Notes: a model not told the origin generated them from the letters alone. 64,000 nucleotides of DNA from an uncultured Bacteroidales bacterium (GCA_934716995.1 CAKUYO010000010.1:9961-73960); one strand, 5' to 3'; counted from the stretch's first letter, positions 17,373-26,792 are shown. A program made the numbers and translations.

Positions 17373-18305
17373 TTACTCTGCGCCCTCGTCGGGTGTCTCG
17401 GTGTTTCCGCCTTGCAGCGAAGCGGGGCAACCGTCTGTCCACGTCCATTGCTCTACATAAGATCCGAATGCACCTGCCTCTACAATGAAATAGGTCTTTA
17501 ATGTAAATACATTTCCCTCATTGCTAAATGCACAATCAGTAGGTGCGTCGGATGTGTAATAGTGATATATATCACCATAGTCCGAGTGGATAAGACCGGT
17601 AAATGCCTGATATACAAAGTTGCCCTCTACTTCCGTTCCATCAAGACTTACCACATTGTAATCGGCATCCAAAATGAACTTTAGATGGTATCCCTGCTCA
17701 ACCGAATAGCCGTCGCCTTCTTTCACACCGCTGCCCTCTTCGGTCTCATCGGCAGAGTCGATGTAGAAATAGGGGCTTACCAGACGGAAGAGCGAGTCGG
17801 TTGCCTCGACGGCTTTCTCGATAGCCACATCGCCTTCTTCGTTCCAGAAACCGGAAACGAAATGCACCTTACCGCGGCTTGCCCAGTTGTAGTCCTTTTG
17901 ATAGTTGATGGTGAGCGTGCTGCGTCCGTAGAGAGTGGCATCTTCGTCGGCAATGGCGATGGTCAGGTCGGTAGAAGCACCGACAGGCAAGTTGGTTGCG
18001 TCCACGATGAGGGTGTCATATTGCTGACCTGCGTTGAAATGAATAGTGGTTGCCACATCCAAATAGTCTTCGTCGGTAGCGGTGATATTCAGCGTATAGT
18101 CGGCAGCCTCAAGGTACGAGGTACGACCGATAATCACTGCGCTGTCGATTGCCACATCGGCGGGTTTATAGACCACCGAGGTGTGTGTATTGTCGAATAT
18201 ATAGAGTCCCTCTGATGCGGGCGAGTCACCGCGCGTAGGAATCTCGTTGTTGCACCCCGCCAACGCCACGGCGGCAAGGGCGATATACAGATATTTTGCT
18301 TTCAT
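17373..18305 (-). CDS. Surface lipoprotein of the susCD operon (third gene, SusE/F position)
   Basis: The 310-aa protein has a lipoprotein signal MKAKYLYIALAAVALAGC with the acylated Cys at 18, then NNEIPTRGD. Residues about 35-135 look like an Ig-like or Calx-beta-like N-terminal domain (ITATDEDYLDV, HFNAGQQYDTLIVDA) of the kind found in SusE-like and DUF1735/DUF4843-type glycan-binding lipoproteins. A C-terminal beta-rich part of unknown family follows. It lies directly downstream of susD, the usual place for a surface glycan- or ligand-binding protein. It ends in the acidic tail ETPDEGAE. Function is inferred from position and signal; no catalytic motif is visible. Confidence 0.75.
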   Translation of the reverse strand: MKAKYLYIALAAVALAGCNNEIPTRGDSPASEGLYIFDNTHTSVVYKPADVAIDSAVIIGRTSYLEAADYTLNITATDEDYLDVATTIHFNAGQQYDTLIVDATNLPVGASTDLTIAIADEDATLYGRSTLTINYQKDYNWASRGKVHFVSGFWNEEGDVAIEKAVEATDSLFRLVSPYFYIDSADETEEGSGVKEGDGYSVEQGYHLKFILDADYNVVSLDGTEVEGNFVYQAFTGLIHSDYGDIYHYYTSDAPTDCAFSNEGNVFTLKTYFIVEAGAFGSYVEQWTWTDGCPASLQGGNTETPDEGAE

Positions 18306-18367
18306 TGCTTTTAATGAATTATAATGTGAGGTAATAGACTATGTATGTTTTGAAAAAACAAAACTTA

Positions 18368-18403
18368 CAAAACCTTGTCTTGCGGTGCAACACGCACCGC
18401 GCT
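18368..18403. repeat. Hairpin repeat family A, copy 2
   Basis: Same element as 17281-17316, but the stem reads GCGGTGC-AACAC-GCACCGC. Both partners of one base pair changed (C-G to T-A), which keeps the stem. Confidence 0.85.
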
Positions 18404-18423
18404 TGTCCTTAAACTCTCACTGA

Positions 18424-20034
18424 TTAAACGGAAGGCGTAGCCACCTGTTGGTTGTTGTCGCTGTTGCTGATGCCCTGGTTAGCCTCGATCTCCACACTCG
18501 GTATGAGGAAAAGCAGAACAGGGTCGTTGGGCTGGATGGTGTATTGCCAAGCCGCAGGCCAGTTGCTAGTAGCGAGGTTGGTACTCTTGCGGTTGATCGT
18601 TTTTTCGAGACGGAGAATATCGAAGAACGCAAAGCCTTCGCCCCAGAGTTCGATACGGCGCTGGAACCAGATCTCGTCCAAGAGATTGCTCTCGGTCTGC
18701 TGGTACTGCGGGTCGCGCTCGGCGGTCAGTTGTGCGAGTGCGGCACGTGCGCCTGCTTCGTCGCCCGAGCGGGCCAAGCCTTCGGCTTTGATAAGGAGCA
18801 TCTCCTCGGCACGCATCAGAATCCAGTCGGCAGCAGCGGTCATAGAGGTGCTGTTGTCGTTAGCCAAGCCCCATTTGACGTTCACATACTCCATTCCGTC
18901 GCCGGCAGCGGTCTCTTTCCACCACGAATAGGCTGCATTGTCGAGGAGCGGCGAGGTTTTGTTCTCGTTGAGCCACCAGCCTTTGCGCACATCGGTGTCG
19001 GATATTTTGGCGTAGAGCATTGCAGAAATCGAACTATAGGCACCTACGCTGGTGTAACCTGACGTATAGAACGAACTGACGTGTCCCTGCCAGTTGACGA
19101 TACCCGACGAAACGACATCGTTGCTCTCGGTTAGGATATTCGCCCAGAGGACGGACGATGCGTCTGCGGAGCAGAAAGTAGGTTTGGAGACCTCCTCGCG
19201 GGTGTAGATGCTTGCACCCGAGACGATGAGTGCGCTATCGGCATCGGAAGCCGCAGCCGCCCAGTTCTTGAGAGCGAGGTTAGCGCGGGCACGCAGACCG
19301 AGTGCGACCGCCTGATTGACATAGCCTTTGTCAGCACGGTTGAACCCTGCAAGCGCACTTACCGAATAGTTGAGGTCGCGCAACACGAGGTCATAGACCT
19401 GTTGGACGGTGGCACGCGGATTGTTCTCCGACTGCTCCGAAGTCAGTTGCTCCGTTACGATAGGCACGCAAGGGAGGTTCTTGGTTGCGTCGCTGTAGGT
19501 GAACTGGTAGAGTTGCGCCATCTCAAGGTAGCAGAACGCACGCACGGCACGTGCCTGACCGAGGTTGGCACGCAGGGTAGCGTCGGTAGCGGTGCTGTCG
19601 ATACCTCCGATCACCGCATTGGCGGCACGGATAATCTTGTAGTACTCACGCCAGTGCATACGCATCTCAAGCGATGTATAGACACGGTCGGAGTATTCGC
19701 CTGCCGAAGCAAACCAGTTGTAGCCGATATTGGGGCGCACATAGTCTGCCCCCATGCAATCGCGCATAATACACATCGAAGCATATCCGAAATCAAAGTG
19801 GCGTTCCAAATCGTCTTCGCCCAAACCTGCCCAGAGTTGAATCATCTGTGCATACATTGCCGAGATGTCGGCTGCCGATGTAGAGGGGTTCTTGCTGAAC
19901 GCATCCTGTTTCTGAGATTCGGTCTTGGTGGCACCTTCGGGAGCGGTATCAAGCATACTGTCGCACGCCGCCAGACCGAAGACCAAGCCGAAAAGGGCTA
20001 TATATCTTGCTATTGTTTTCATTGTTGTAGTCAT
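18424..20034 (-). CDS. SusD/RagB-like outer-membrane lipoprotein
   Basis: The 536-aa protein is the ligand-binding lid that sits on the SusC-like channel at the cell surface. The signal is lipoprotein type, IALFGLVFGLAACDSMLD, with Cys near 24. The N-terminal SusD-like region contains YYKIIRAANAVIGGID and the TPR-like helices YLEMAQLYQFTYSDATKNLPCVPIV (key part CYLEMAQLYQF). The C-terminal part has ADWILMRAEEMLLIKAEGLAR and FQRRIELWGEGFAFFDILRL, the classic SusD signature words. Length is normal. MTTTMKT gives two possible ATGs, 20034 and 20022; the second removes four non-conserved residues. It follows the SusC-like gene by 120 nt in the same operon. Substrate unknown: no glycoside hydrolase, lyase or sulfatase lies in the window. 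Confidence 0.93.
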   Translation of the reverse strand: MTTTMKTIARYIALFGLVFGLAACDSMLDTAPEGATKTESQKQDAFSKNPSTSAADISAMYAQMIQLWAGLGEDDLERHFDFGYASMCIMRDCMGADYVRPNIGYNWFASAGEYSDRVYTSLEMRMHWREYYKIIRAANAVIGGIDSTATDATLRANLGQARAVRAFCYLEMAQLYQFTYSDATKNLPCVPIVTEQLTSEQSENNPRATVQQVYDLVLRDLNYSVSALAGFNRADKGYVNQAVALGLRARANLALKNWAAAASDADSALIVSGASIYTREEVSKPTFCSADASSVLWANILTESNDVVSSGIVNWQGHVSSFYTSGYTSVGAYSSISAMLYAKISDTDVRKGWWLNENKTSPLLDNAAYSWWKETAAGDGMEYVNVKWGLANDNSTSMTAAADWILMRAEEMLLIKAEGLARSGDEAGARAALAQLTAERDPQYQQTESNLLDEIWFQRRIELWGEGFAFFDILRLEKTINRKSTNLATSNWPAAWQYTIQPNDPVLLFLIPSVEIEANQGISNSDNNQQVATPSV

Positions 20035-20041
20035 TTATATG

Positions 20042-20125
20042 CCTTTGCCGCAAAGCGGCAAGAAATCTAAATAAATCTTTGTTTGACATCCATAAATTGC
20101 CATAAATCTTATTCGCCTACGGCGG
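20042..20125. repeat. 84-nt dispersed repeat, copy 1
   Basis: An 84-nt sequence bounded by two palindromes (ttgccgcaaagcggcaa and gcctacggc) fills most of the gap between susC and susD. It is about 95% identical to the inverted copy at 49958-50042. Confidence 0.9.
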
Positions 20126-20154
20126 AGAAATATACCAATTATGCTCGTTGAGAC

Positions 20155-23100
20155 TTAGAAAGTAATACTGATGCCGCCGGAGATACTGCGCATGGAAGCG
20201 TAGGTATTCATACTGGAGGTGGTGTAACTCTGGCGCGGGTCGAGACCTTTGCGGGCAGAAACGAGGGCTACATTGTCGGCAACACCGTAGATACGCAGTT
20301 TCTCCACTTTGATCTTGCGCGTCCACTTGGCGGGCAGCGTGTAGCCGAGGGTGATATTCTGCAGGTTCAAGTAGTTCGACGAAATGAGCCAACGGTCGGA
20401 AGAGGAGTTGGTGTAGAGGTCGGCTGCATCCACACGGGGTACATCGGTGTCGGTGTTATCGGGTGTCCACGCATTGAGAATATCGGTGTGCCAGTTCTGC
20501 CCTGCGAAGGACGAGTTGCCCGAGTGCATCAGCGCACGATAGCCATCATCGTAGATACGTCCGCCGAGTTGGTAGGCGAAACTGACAGAGAAATCCAGTC
20601 CGTATGCATCCAAAGAGGTACCGAAACCGCCATATACTTTCGGCAGGATGTCGCCCGTCTCATACTGTGTAGCGTTGGACCATACATCGGTTACGGTCTG
20701 ACCCGTTACGTTGCCTTCCGCATCCGTGATGTCCTGATACCACAGCGATTTACCCGTACTGGGGTCAACGCCTGCATATTTGCGGATATAGAAGTTGTAG
20801 AGGCTCTCGCCCTCCTTATATATATAGTTGCCGCTAATCCACTGACCGTTCAACTCGGGGGAGAGTTGGAGAATCTTGTTCTTGAACCAGGTCATATTGG
20901 CGAAGATCGTCCACGTTACGTTTTTGGTGCGGACAGGAACGCCGTGCAACTCAAGGTCGAGACCGGCGTTGCTGACCGAACCGATATTGACCGGCAGCGT
21001 ACTATAGCCCAACGACGAAGGTACGGGTTTGTAGTAGAGCATATCCACCGTGCGGCGCCGGAATCCCTCGACAGTACCGCTCAACCGCTCATCGAAGAGG
21101 GCAAAGTCGATACCGACATTCAGGTTGTAGGAGGTCTCCCACGTGATGTCGTTGTTGCCCTTGTAGGTCAGCGTAGTGGCAAAAGCACCGTTGCTCTCGC
21201 TCACTTCGTACTGGTCGGTATAGAGGTAGTAGTTCACCTTGCCGTCGCTTGTAAGCAGGTTGTCGTTACCCTGCGCACCGTAACTGGCTTTCAGTTTCAA
21301 GAGGTTCACCACCTCTTGCGCGGGCTCCATCCACGACTCGGAGTTGATGTCCCATGCGGCACCAACCGACCAGAAGTTACCCCAGCGATGCTCTTTGGCG
21401 AAACGCGAAGAAGCATCGCGACGATAGGACGCCGAGAAATAGTACTTGCTGTCGTAGTCGTACTTGGCTTGTGCCAGAATACCCTGTGTAGCGTAATGGT
21501 GGGTAAGCGAGCCCGTCAGCGGGGAAAGAATGGCATTGCTCACCTCGGCAATGTCGGGTGAGAAGAGTTTGGTCTTCTGCCCGTACACAGCGGACTCGGT
21601 ATATTGATAGTTCTCGTAGCCGAGCAGCAAGTCCACATTGTGGAGACCGGCAAAACGGTTGTTGTAGGTGAGCAGATACTGCTGGTTGACTGTCAGATAG
21701 CGGTCGGACTCCACATACGCAAGACCGCCCGAGGTGGCATACTGCCCGTAGTAGGGGTTGGTGGTCTGCTGGTAGCGGCTGCCGAAATAGTTGACGCCCA
21801 CATTGGCGGTAGCCTTCAAGCCTTTGTAGAACTCGATGGTGGCATACCACTTTCCGGTAAACATATCGTTGGTATATTTCGACTTGTCGAGGGCGATAGC
21901 CGAAGCGGGGTTCGACTGGCTCATAAACGGACGCTGCGTACCCGCTGCCACCGAGACACCGTCTCCGTAATCATACATCGTATAACCATTGGCATCGTGC
22001 GCGATAGAGCCGTCGGCATTACGGATATAAAGCGGGTAGATAGGCGCCATAAAATTGCTGACGAAGAAGAGATTGCCCGACGAAGAAGCCGCATCGTCGC
22101 TTGTCTGGTCGGTCGGGTACTTCTGATCGGCATGGGCATAACTCATCGAAGTGCCGATCTTGAGCCATTTCTTGGCTTGGTAGTCCACGTTCACACGGGA
22201 AGTGAAACGCTGATAGTCAGAGTTCTCAATAATACCGGAATCATCCAGATAGCCCGCCGAAGCGAAGTAGTTGATTTTGTCGGTAGAACCGGAAACGCTG
22301 AGGTTGTACTCCTGACGAAGGTTGCTCGAGTTGAACAGTTCGCCATACCAACTGTCGGGCAGATAGTAGTTGCTGCCGTCGTTGTAACCGAGGGTGGCAT
22401 TGGGGTTCAGTTTGCCGTTACGACCGATCAGGCGTTGCCCGCCCGGCACCGTATATACCTGATAGCCGAGACCGCCGTTCTTGGGGTCAAGCAGGTAGGT
22501 GTTGGCGTACTCGTGCGAGTAAGCCGACGATTGTCCTGCGAGGTACTGGCTGTTGTACAAGCCCTGATAGAAAGTCTCGTAATACATACCGGGGTCGGTC
22601 ATAACCGAGTAGGTAGGCACCTCGCGCGAGTTGCTGCCCCACTTGGCATCTATGGTAATCTGTGCGTCCTGCGTATTACCGCGGCGGGTGGTAATCAATA
22701 CCACGCCGTTGGCACCACGCGCACCATAGAGGGCGTTGCTGGCAGCGTCTTTGAGAACAGTAATGGACTCGATATCATTATTATTGAGCGTAGCAATCGT
22801 GTTGTCGTCGGCAGGTACACCGTCCACCACGTAGAGCGGGGAGTTGTCGGCATTGATAGAGCCGATACCGCGAATACGTATCTTCGTTACGGCACCCGGA
22901 GCACCATCGGTGCTGACACCCTGTACGCCCGCCACCTGCCCGCTGAGCGAGTTGGTGACGTTACTCGTCTGGCGCTTGACGATGTCGTCGCTCTTTACCA
23001 CCGAAGCCGAACCCGTAAACGATTTCTTGGTGGTCGTACCGAAAGCGACGACCATCACCTCGTCCAACTCGGAAGTGTTCTCGGAAAGCACGATCTTCAA

Positions 23101-23361
23101 GTCCTGCGCCACCGGTACCTCTACCGTCTGCATACCGATGAACGACACCACGAGTATGCCTCCCTTGTCGGCAATGATTGAAAACTTACCATCGAAATCC
23201 GTGATGGTACCCTGCGTCGTACCTTTCACTTGTACGGAGGCACCTATCACAGGTTCGCCGTCCGTTTCGCTCAGTACGACTCCGTTGAATGTCTGCAACT
23301 GCGCAAAGGCGATGCCGATGCTTACCAAGCAGGCAGACATTAGGAGTAAAATCCTTTTCAT
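20155..23361 (-). CDS. SusC/RagA-like TonB-dependent outer-membrane transporter
   Basis: The 1068-aa protein is the TonB-powered channel partner of the SusD-like lipoprotein. After the signal peptide MKRILLLMSACLVSIGIAFA comes a carboxypeptidase-regulatory-like N-domain (GVVLSETDGEPVIGASVQVK), a TonB-box-like stretch (LDEVMVVAFGTTTKKSFTGS), the plug with LSGQVAGVQ, RIRGIGSINADNSPLYVVDG and the SusC-specific VLKDAASNALYGARGANGVV. The 22-strand barrel follows and ends SGGISITF with a terminal Phe, as outer-membrane barrels do. It has its own promoter and is the first gene of a four-gene operon. Ligand class cannot be decided; the absence of enzymes nearby makes a simple polysaccharide utilisation locus less certain. 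Confidence 0.95.
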   Translation of the reverse strand: MKRILLLMSACLVSIGIAFAQLQTFNGVVLSETDGEPVIGASVQVKGTTQGTITDFDGKFSIIADKGGILVVSFIGMQTVEVPVAQDLKIVLSENTSELDEVMVVAFGTTTKKSFTGSASVVKSDDIVKRQTSNVTNSLSGQVAGVQGVSTDGAPGAVTKIRIRGIGSINADNSPLYVVDGVPADDNTIATLNNNDIESITVLKDAASNALYGARGANGVVLITTRRGNTQDAQITIDAKWGSNSREVPTYSVMTDPGMYYETFYQGLYNSQYLAGQSSAYSHEYANTYLLDPKNGGLGYQVYTVPGGQRLIGRNGKLNPNATLGYNDGSNYYLPDSWYGELFNSSNLRQEYNLSVSGSTDKINYFASAGYLDDSGIIENSDYQRFTSRVNVDYQAKKWLKIGTSMSYAHADQKYPTDQTSDDAASSSGNLFFVSNFMAPIYPLYIRNADGSIAHDANGYTMYDYGDGVSVAAGTQRPFMSQSNPASAIALDKSKYTNDMFTGKWYATIEFYKGLKATANVGVNYFGSRYQQTTNPYYGQYATSGGLAYVESDRYLTVNQQYLLTYNNRFAGLHNVDLLLGYENYQYTESAVYGQKTKLFSPDIAEVSNAILSPLTGSLTHHYATQGILAQAKYDYDSKYYFSASYRRDASSRFAKEHRWGNFWSVGAAWDINSESWMEPAQEVVNLLKLKASYGAQGNDNLLTSDGKVNYYLYTDQYEVSESNGAFATTLTYKGNNDITWETSYNLNVGIDFALFDERLSGTVEGFRRRTVDMLYYKPVPSSLGYSTLPVNIGSVSNAGLDLELHGVPVRTKNVTWTIFANMTWFKNKILQLSPELNGQWISGNYIYKEGESLYNFYIRKYAGVDPSTGKSLWYQDITDAEGNVTGQTVTDVWSNATQYETGDILPKVYGGFGTSLDAYGLDFSVSFAYQLGGRIYDDGYRALMHSGNSSFAGQNWHTDILNAWTPDNTDTDVPRVDAADLYTNSSSDRWLISSNYLNLQNITLGYTLPAKWTRKIKVEKLRIYGVADNVALVSARKGLDPRQSYTTSSMNTYASMRSISGGISITF

Positions 23362-23454
23362 ACCTTACATAAAATTAGTTAATACCTCGGAATTTTCCGC
23401 CCCTCAACGGGCGATAAAATTCTATTAAATTTTGTTTAACACTGAAATTGGGCG

Positions 23455-23485
23455 CAAAAGTACAGCAAATAATTCACATACGCAA
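23455..23485 (-). promoter_or_regulatory. susC operon promoter
   Basis: Minus strand TTG (23483-23485), 20 nt, TACTTTTG (23455-23462). The leader would be about 85 nt and contains a small hairpin (cgcccgttgaggggcg region). Confidence 0.8.
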
Positions 23486-23927
23486 ATTTTATATAGCAAA
23501 AAGTTATATTTTTGTGCATTTCAATTGCATTTTGTATATTTATACACAAAAAACACATTTATTTTGCTGCATAAATATACATCGATTGTATAGTTATAGC
23601 AGAAACTATGTATTAGCGACCGATAGCGGCGCGTGCAACAGGGTTCCCGCAAGCAACGCGCAGTGGGATGTCGGTTGCGCACACAATGGTATTGTGCGCC
23701 ACTATGCCGGCTAAAAGTATTCACACCGCGGGCGAGGCGCCCGCGTCCCCAGTGAAATGCACACCACCAGTCGCTGAAAGCGGTGGTTACCCAGCAGTTG
23801 GCACTAATGTCTCCTATGCCGCAAGCGGCAAGAAAAATGGAAGAAAATTGGCAAAAGATGTCCTACGCACTCGCTATGCGGTGCGAGAGAAATTAAAGAA
23901 ATAAAGGAAATTATAAAACAAAACCAT

Positions 23928-23963
23928 CAAAACCTTGTCTTGCGGCGCAACACGCGCCGCGCT
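23928..23963. repeat. Hairpin repeat family A, copy 3
   Basis: Identical to copy 1 over the caaaaccttgtcttgcgg lead, stem and AACAC loop. It lies in the long gap, more than 400 nt upstream of the susC promoter. Confidence 0.85.
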
Positions 23964-24019
23964 GCATTGTTACAAAGACTTGGTGTCAACTCCTGGGTAA
24001 ACGCCCGGGATTGACGGCT

Positions 24020-24052
24020 GAATCACATACGAATCACATACGAATCACATAC
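24020..24052. repeat. 11-nt tandem repeat 'gaatcacatac', three perfect units
   Basis: Three exact units. The reverse complement (gtatgtgattcgtatg) recurs upstream of thrS at 54000-54022. Confidence 0.85.
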
Positions 24053-24225
24053 ACCTGCTATACACTGTGTAAGGGACGGTAAACGGGAGTCAAACAAATA
24101 CACATTGGATGTGGCGGCTATTGCAGACCTCTATGGGATATTGTACAAACATATGGGATAATTGCATAATCATACAACAGAAAAATAAAAACGGTTTGTT
24201 TTTTGGTTAATTTTAGTTCGAAGTG

Positions 24226-24256
24226 TTGCGCATTCAAAGATTTTTCTATACTTTTG
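24226..24256 (+). promoter_or_regulatory. Promoter of the secreted protein gene at 24342
   Basis: TTG (24226-24228), 20 nt, TACTTTTG (24249-24256). The leader of about 80 nt shows no obvious riboswitch. Confidence 0.8.
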
Positions 24257-24341
24257 CAACCGATTTCGCTGTATTAATTGCATAATTATTGCATAAGCAG
24301 TGTCAGATTAGTCTTTTACAAGGAACAAAAAAAATACATTT

Positions 24342-25772
24342 ATGAAAAAACTTTTCTCTATTGTATGCGCAGCCGCTATGGTATTGAGCGCAAGTGCCGC
24401 CCCGCAGTTTGCCACACGGGTAGCCAAAAAGAACATGGGGGGGGCAAATACAACATTCCCCGCCGTTGAGTACACCGGTTTCAACCACAACCGTGTGATA
24501 GCCGCCCCGACAACGGGTATCAAGAAAGCCCCTGCCGCAGTCAGCGACGGCAAGATTGCAGCCGACTATGCACAGGCTGTGTTCTATCCTTCTTCGCTAA
24601 CGGACAGTTATGCGATGTACGAATTTGATTTCTTCAGCGGAGAAGATTTTGCAGCATACGTTGGAGTGAAAGCCAACAATGACAGTACAAAATTGGTAGG
24701 TACTTATTCCCTGTTGGCGGGTCAGGTGGTGGTTGCAGCAGGTGATACAACTGACATCAATTCGGGTTCGCTGGCTATCACATACGTAGCACCGAACTAT
24801 CACTTTGCGCTGAATGCCGTATGCGCCAACGGGCAGACCTACACGATGGAGTTGGACTATGCTGCAACAGAACTGAATGCCATCAACTATATGCTGTATT
24901 ACTATTACCAATCGGGATACGGTTCGTATTTCGGAGTCAACACTTATGAAGACTGCCTCATAGAATTGGAAGATGCGCCGTTTGTACCGACAGGCAAGAC
25001 CATTGACATAATTATCCCCGGCATCAGTTCGCTCACTGACAACACTGCCGACACAGAGGATGCATGGTTTCAGATTCAGGGTTCATCGACAGAGTATTAT
25101 GCATCGGTATGCGTTAATACCAACCATTTGACCGGCACTTTCGGCAAAGCAGACATCGACTACAACTACACCGCCGTTACCTTTGACGGGGAGACCTATA
25201 TCTACGCCAAAGAATATGACAGCAACACGGTAAACGTCAGTCTGTCCGCAGACACGACCATTGTAGAGGCGTCCGTAATGGGAAAAGACGGCAACATCTA
25301 CCACATAGTAATGAAGTACTACATTCCGACTCCGACCCAGACGATTGATGTAGCACTCACCGGTACGGTTGACAAAGAGTATGCGGATTATGGTTATGTT
25401 GATTTTGAGGCCTCCAATGCAGACTATGCTCTGGTGCTGCAACTGACTTCCTATACCGGTGCCGGCACATACACCATAAACAACCTTTACGGTATGAACG
25501 ACACGGACGGCAGTTATTTGGGCGACATGCAAACACAATACATCATCGACATCGTAAGTGCAAACATCGTGTTGGCAGCGGACTACTCGTTTACGGCGCA
25601 ATTTATCAGCACAGACGCACGTCAGTTCAACATCACATTCACGCCGTCGAAGACCGCCTTAGGCGACACTGCCGCCGAGAGCACAAAAGCACAGAAAGTG
25701 CTGCGCGACGGACAATTGGTAATTATCAAGAACGGCGCTGAGTACAACGCTCTCGGTGCGCAACTCCAATAA
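24342..25772 (+). CDS. Secreted protein with short T9SS-like C-terminal tail
   Basis: The 476-aa protein starts with a signal peptide MKKLFSIVCAAAMVLSASA (cleavage near residue 19-20). The mature part looks like three beta-rich modules that repeat a pattern of strand words: YSLLAGQVVVAAGDT, then ASVCVNTNHLTGTFGKADID (key part NHLTGTFGKADID) and LTSYTGAGTYTINNLYG. The C-terminus AQKVLRDGQLVIIKNGAEYN followed by ALGAQLQ matches the short K-x-L-(R/N)-(D/N)GQ-(L/I)-x-I-x-(R/K)-(D/N)G tail common on secreted Bacteroidales proteins and thought to direct type IX export or anchoring. A run of eight G (24437-24444) lies in codons 32-35, where slippage would cause a frameshift. It is monocistronic, with its own promoter and terminator. 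Function unknown. Confidence 0.8.
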   Translation: MKKLFSIVCAAAMVLSASAAPQFATRVAKKNMGGANTTFPAVEYTGFNHNRVIAAPTTGIKKAPAAVSDGKIAADYAQAVFYPSSLTDSYAMYEFDFFSGEDFAAYVGVKANNDSTKLVGTYSLLAGQVVVAAGDTTDINSGSLAITYVAPNYHFALNAVCANGQTYTMELDYAATELNAINYMLYYYYQSGYGSYFGVNTYEDCLIELEDAPFVPTGKTIDIIIPGISSLTDNTADTEDAWFQIQGSSTEYYASVCVNTNHLTGTFGKADIDYNYTAVTFDGETYIYAKEYDSNTVNVSLSADTTIVEASVMGKDGNIYHIVMKYYIPTPTQTIDVALTGTVDKEYADYGYVDFEASNADYALVLQLTSYTGAGTYTINNLYGMNDTDGSYLGDMQTQYIIDIVSANIVLAADYSFTAQFISTDARQFNITFTPSKTALGDTAAESTKAQKVLRDGQLVIIKNGAEYNALGAQLQ

Positions 25773-25794
25773 CAGACGTTTCTGATTTTGCTTT

Positions 25795-25833
25795 GCAGGC
25801 TTCCGCATAGTGGGCGGGAGCCTGCTTTCTTTT
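25795..25833 (+). terminator. Rho-independent terminator after the secreted protein gene
   Basis: gcaggcttccgc, 7-nt loop, gcgggagcctgc (12 bp with one G-U) followed by tttctttt. Confidence 0.92.
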
Positions 25834-25850
25834 GGCACACGATTTATAAT

Positions 25851-25881
25851 TTGGTTATATCAAAAAAAAGTCGTACCTTTG
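25851..25881 (+). promoter_or_regulatory. kdsB promoter
   Basis: TTG (25851-25853), 20 nt, TACCTTTG (25874-25881), about 38 nt before the ATG. Confidence 0.82.
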
Positions 25882-25919
25882 CACGCTTAATGCGAGAAAC
25901 AAAAAGAAGCATTACAACA

Positions 25920-26723
25920 ATGAAATTCATAGGAATCATACCGGCACGCTACGCCTCGACGCGCTTCCCCGGCAAACCGCTGGCGGAGATATGCGGCAAG
26001 ACGATGATCCGCCGCGTGTATGAACAGACCTCGAAAGTACTGGACACCGTACTGGTGGCTACCGACGACGACCGCATATACGACCACGTAGCGGCTTTCG
26101 GCGGCAAGGTGGTGATGACCCGCCCCGACCACAAGTGCGGCACCGACCGCTGCTTGGAGGCATACCAACTGATTACCAACCCATTGTACAGGGAGCAGAA
26201 CGACCGGGACACGGTGATAATCAACATACAGGGCGACGAGCCGTTTATCCAGCCCGAACAGATAGAAGCCATAGAGAGTTGTTTCCTTGAGCCCAACGGC
26301 GATGCCAACAGCACGGAAATTGCCACATTGGTCAAGCCGTTCACGGCGCAGAACACATGGGCGGATTTGGAAAACCCGAACACACCGAAAGTGGTATTCT
26401 CGCAGCAGACACACGAAGCACTGCTTTTCTCGCGCAGCGTGATACCCTATCTGCGCGGCGTGGACAAAGCCGACTGGCTCGCACAAGGCAAGCACTACAA
26501 ACATATCGGGATGTATGCCTATCGGGCGGATATATTGGAGAAAATCACCAAGTTACCGCAGTCGGCAGCCGAGTTGGCAGAGAGCCTGGAGCAACTGCGC
26601 TGGCTCGAAAACGGCTATCGGATAAAGGTGGCTGTATGCGATACAGAGACCGTAGGCATAGACACACCCGCCGACTTAGAAAAGGCGATTGAGTACCTGA
26701 AACAAAGGGAATATATAGTTTGA
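25920..26723 (+). CDS. kdsB: 3-deoxy-manno-octulosonate cytidylyltransferase (CMP-KDO synthetase)
   Basis: The 267-aa cytoplasmic enzyme activates KDO with CTP for lipopolysaccharide inner-core synthesis. Family words are IIPARYASTRFPGKPLA at residues 5-21 (nucleotide-binding loop), CGTDRCLEAYQL, INIQGDEPFIQPEQI (metal-binding Asp in QGDEP), KHIGMYAYR and SLEQLRWLENGY. The start at 25920 gives the conserved MKFIGIIPARY; a longer in-frame start would run back through the promoter. The gene is followed after 69 nt of caaagaa repeats by deoD on the same strand, so the two may share a transcript. Confidence 0.95.
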   Translation: MKFIGIIPARYASTRFPGKPLAEICGKTMIRRVYEQTSKVLDTVLVATDDDRIYDHVAAFGGKVVMTRPDHKCGTDRCLEAYQLITNPLYREQNDRDTVIINIQGDEPFIQPEQIEAIESCFLEPNGDANSTEIATLVKPFTAQNTWADLENPNTPKVVFSQQTHEALLFSRSVIPYLRGVDKADWLAQGKHYKHIGMYAYRADILEKITKLPQSAAELAESLEQLRWLENGYRIKVAVCDTETVGIDTPADLEKAIEYLKQREYIV

Positions 26724-26726
26724 CAG

Positions 26727-26763
26727 GACAAAGAACAAAGAACAAAGAACAAAGAACAAAGAA
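26727..26763. repeat. 'aaagaac' 7-nt tandem repeat between kdsB and deoD
   Basis: Five units of (a)caaagaa run almost from the kdsB stop to the deoD leader. This is the same word as in hemW and upstream of rsmD. Confidence 0.85.
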
Positions 26764-26792
26764 TATGGTATAACCTCAGTAAAAAGACAATT

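Larger units (their letters stand above)
23362..24341. other. 980-nt gene-free region with divergent promoters and many palindromes
   Basis: No credible gene lies here. Beside the two divergent promoters (listed separately) I see an imperfect palindrome around 23676-23703 (gcgcacacaat ggt attgtgcgc), gcgggcg-ag-gcgcccgc near 23730, gccgcaagcggc near 23820 followed by agaaaaat (a similar word occurs reversed near 4035-4057), a hairpin-forming stretch at 23983-24013 (gtcaactcctggg ... cccgggattgac), hairpin family A copy 3, and a gaatcacatac tandem repeat. The density of unrelated small palindromes suggests a sink for REP-like elements. I found no tRNA or known riboswitch. Confidence 0.6.

Noticed and set aside
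21604..23181. 525-codon open frame antisense to susC
   Set aside because: Mirror of the SusC reading frame, without a signal peptide or known domain.
23362..24341. tRNA or riboswitch in the long gap
   Set aside because: Several palindromes are present but no cloverleaf, T-loop word or known aptamer core could be found.
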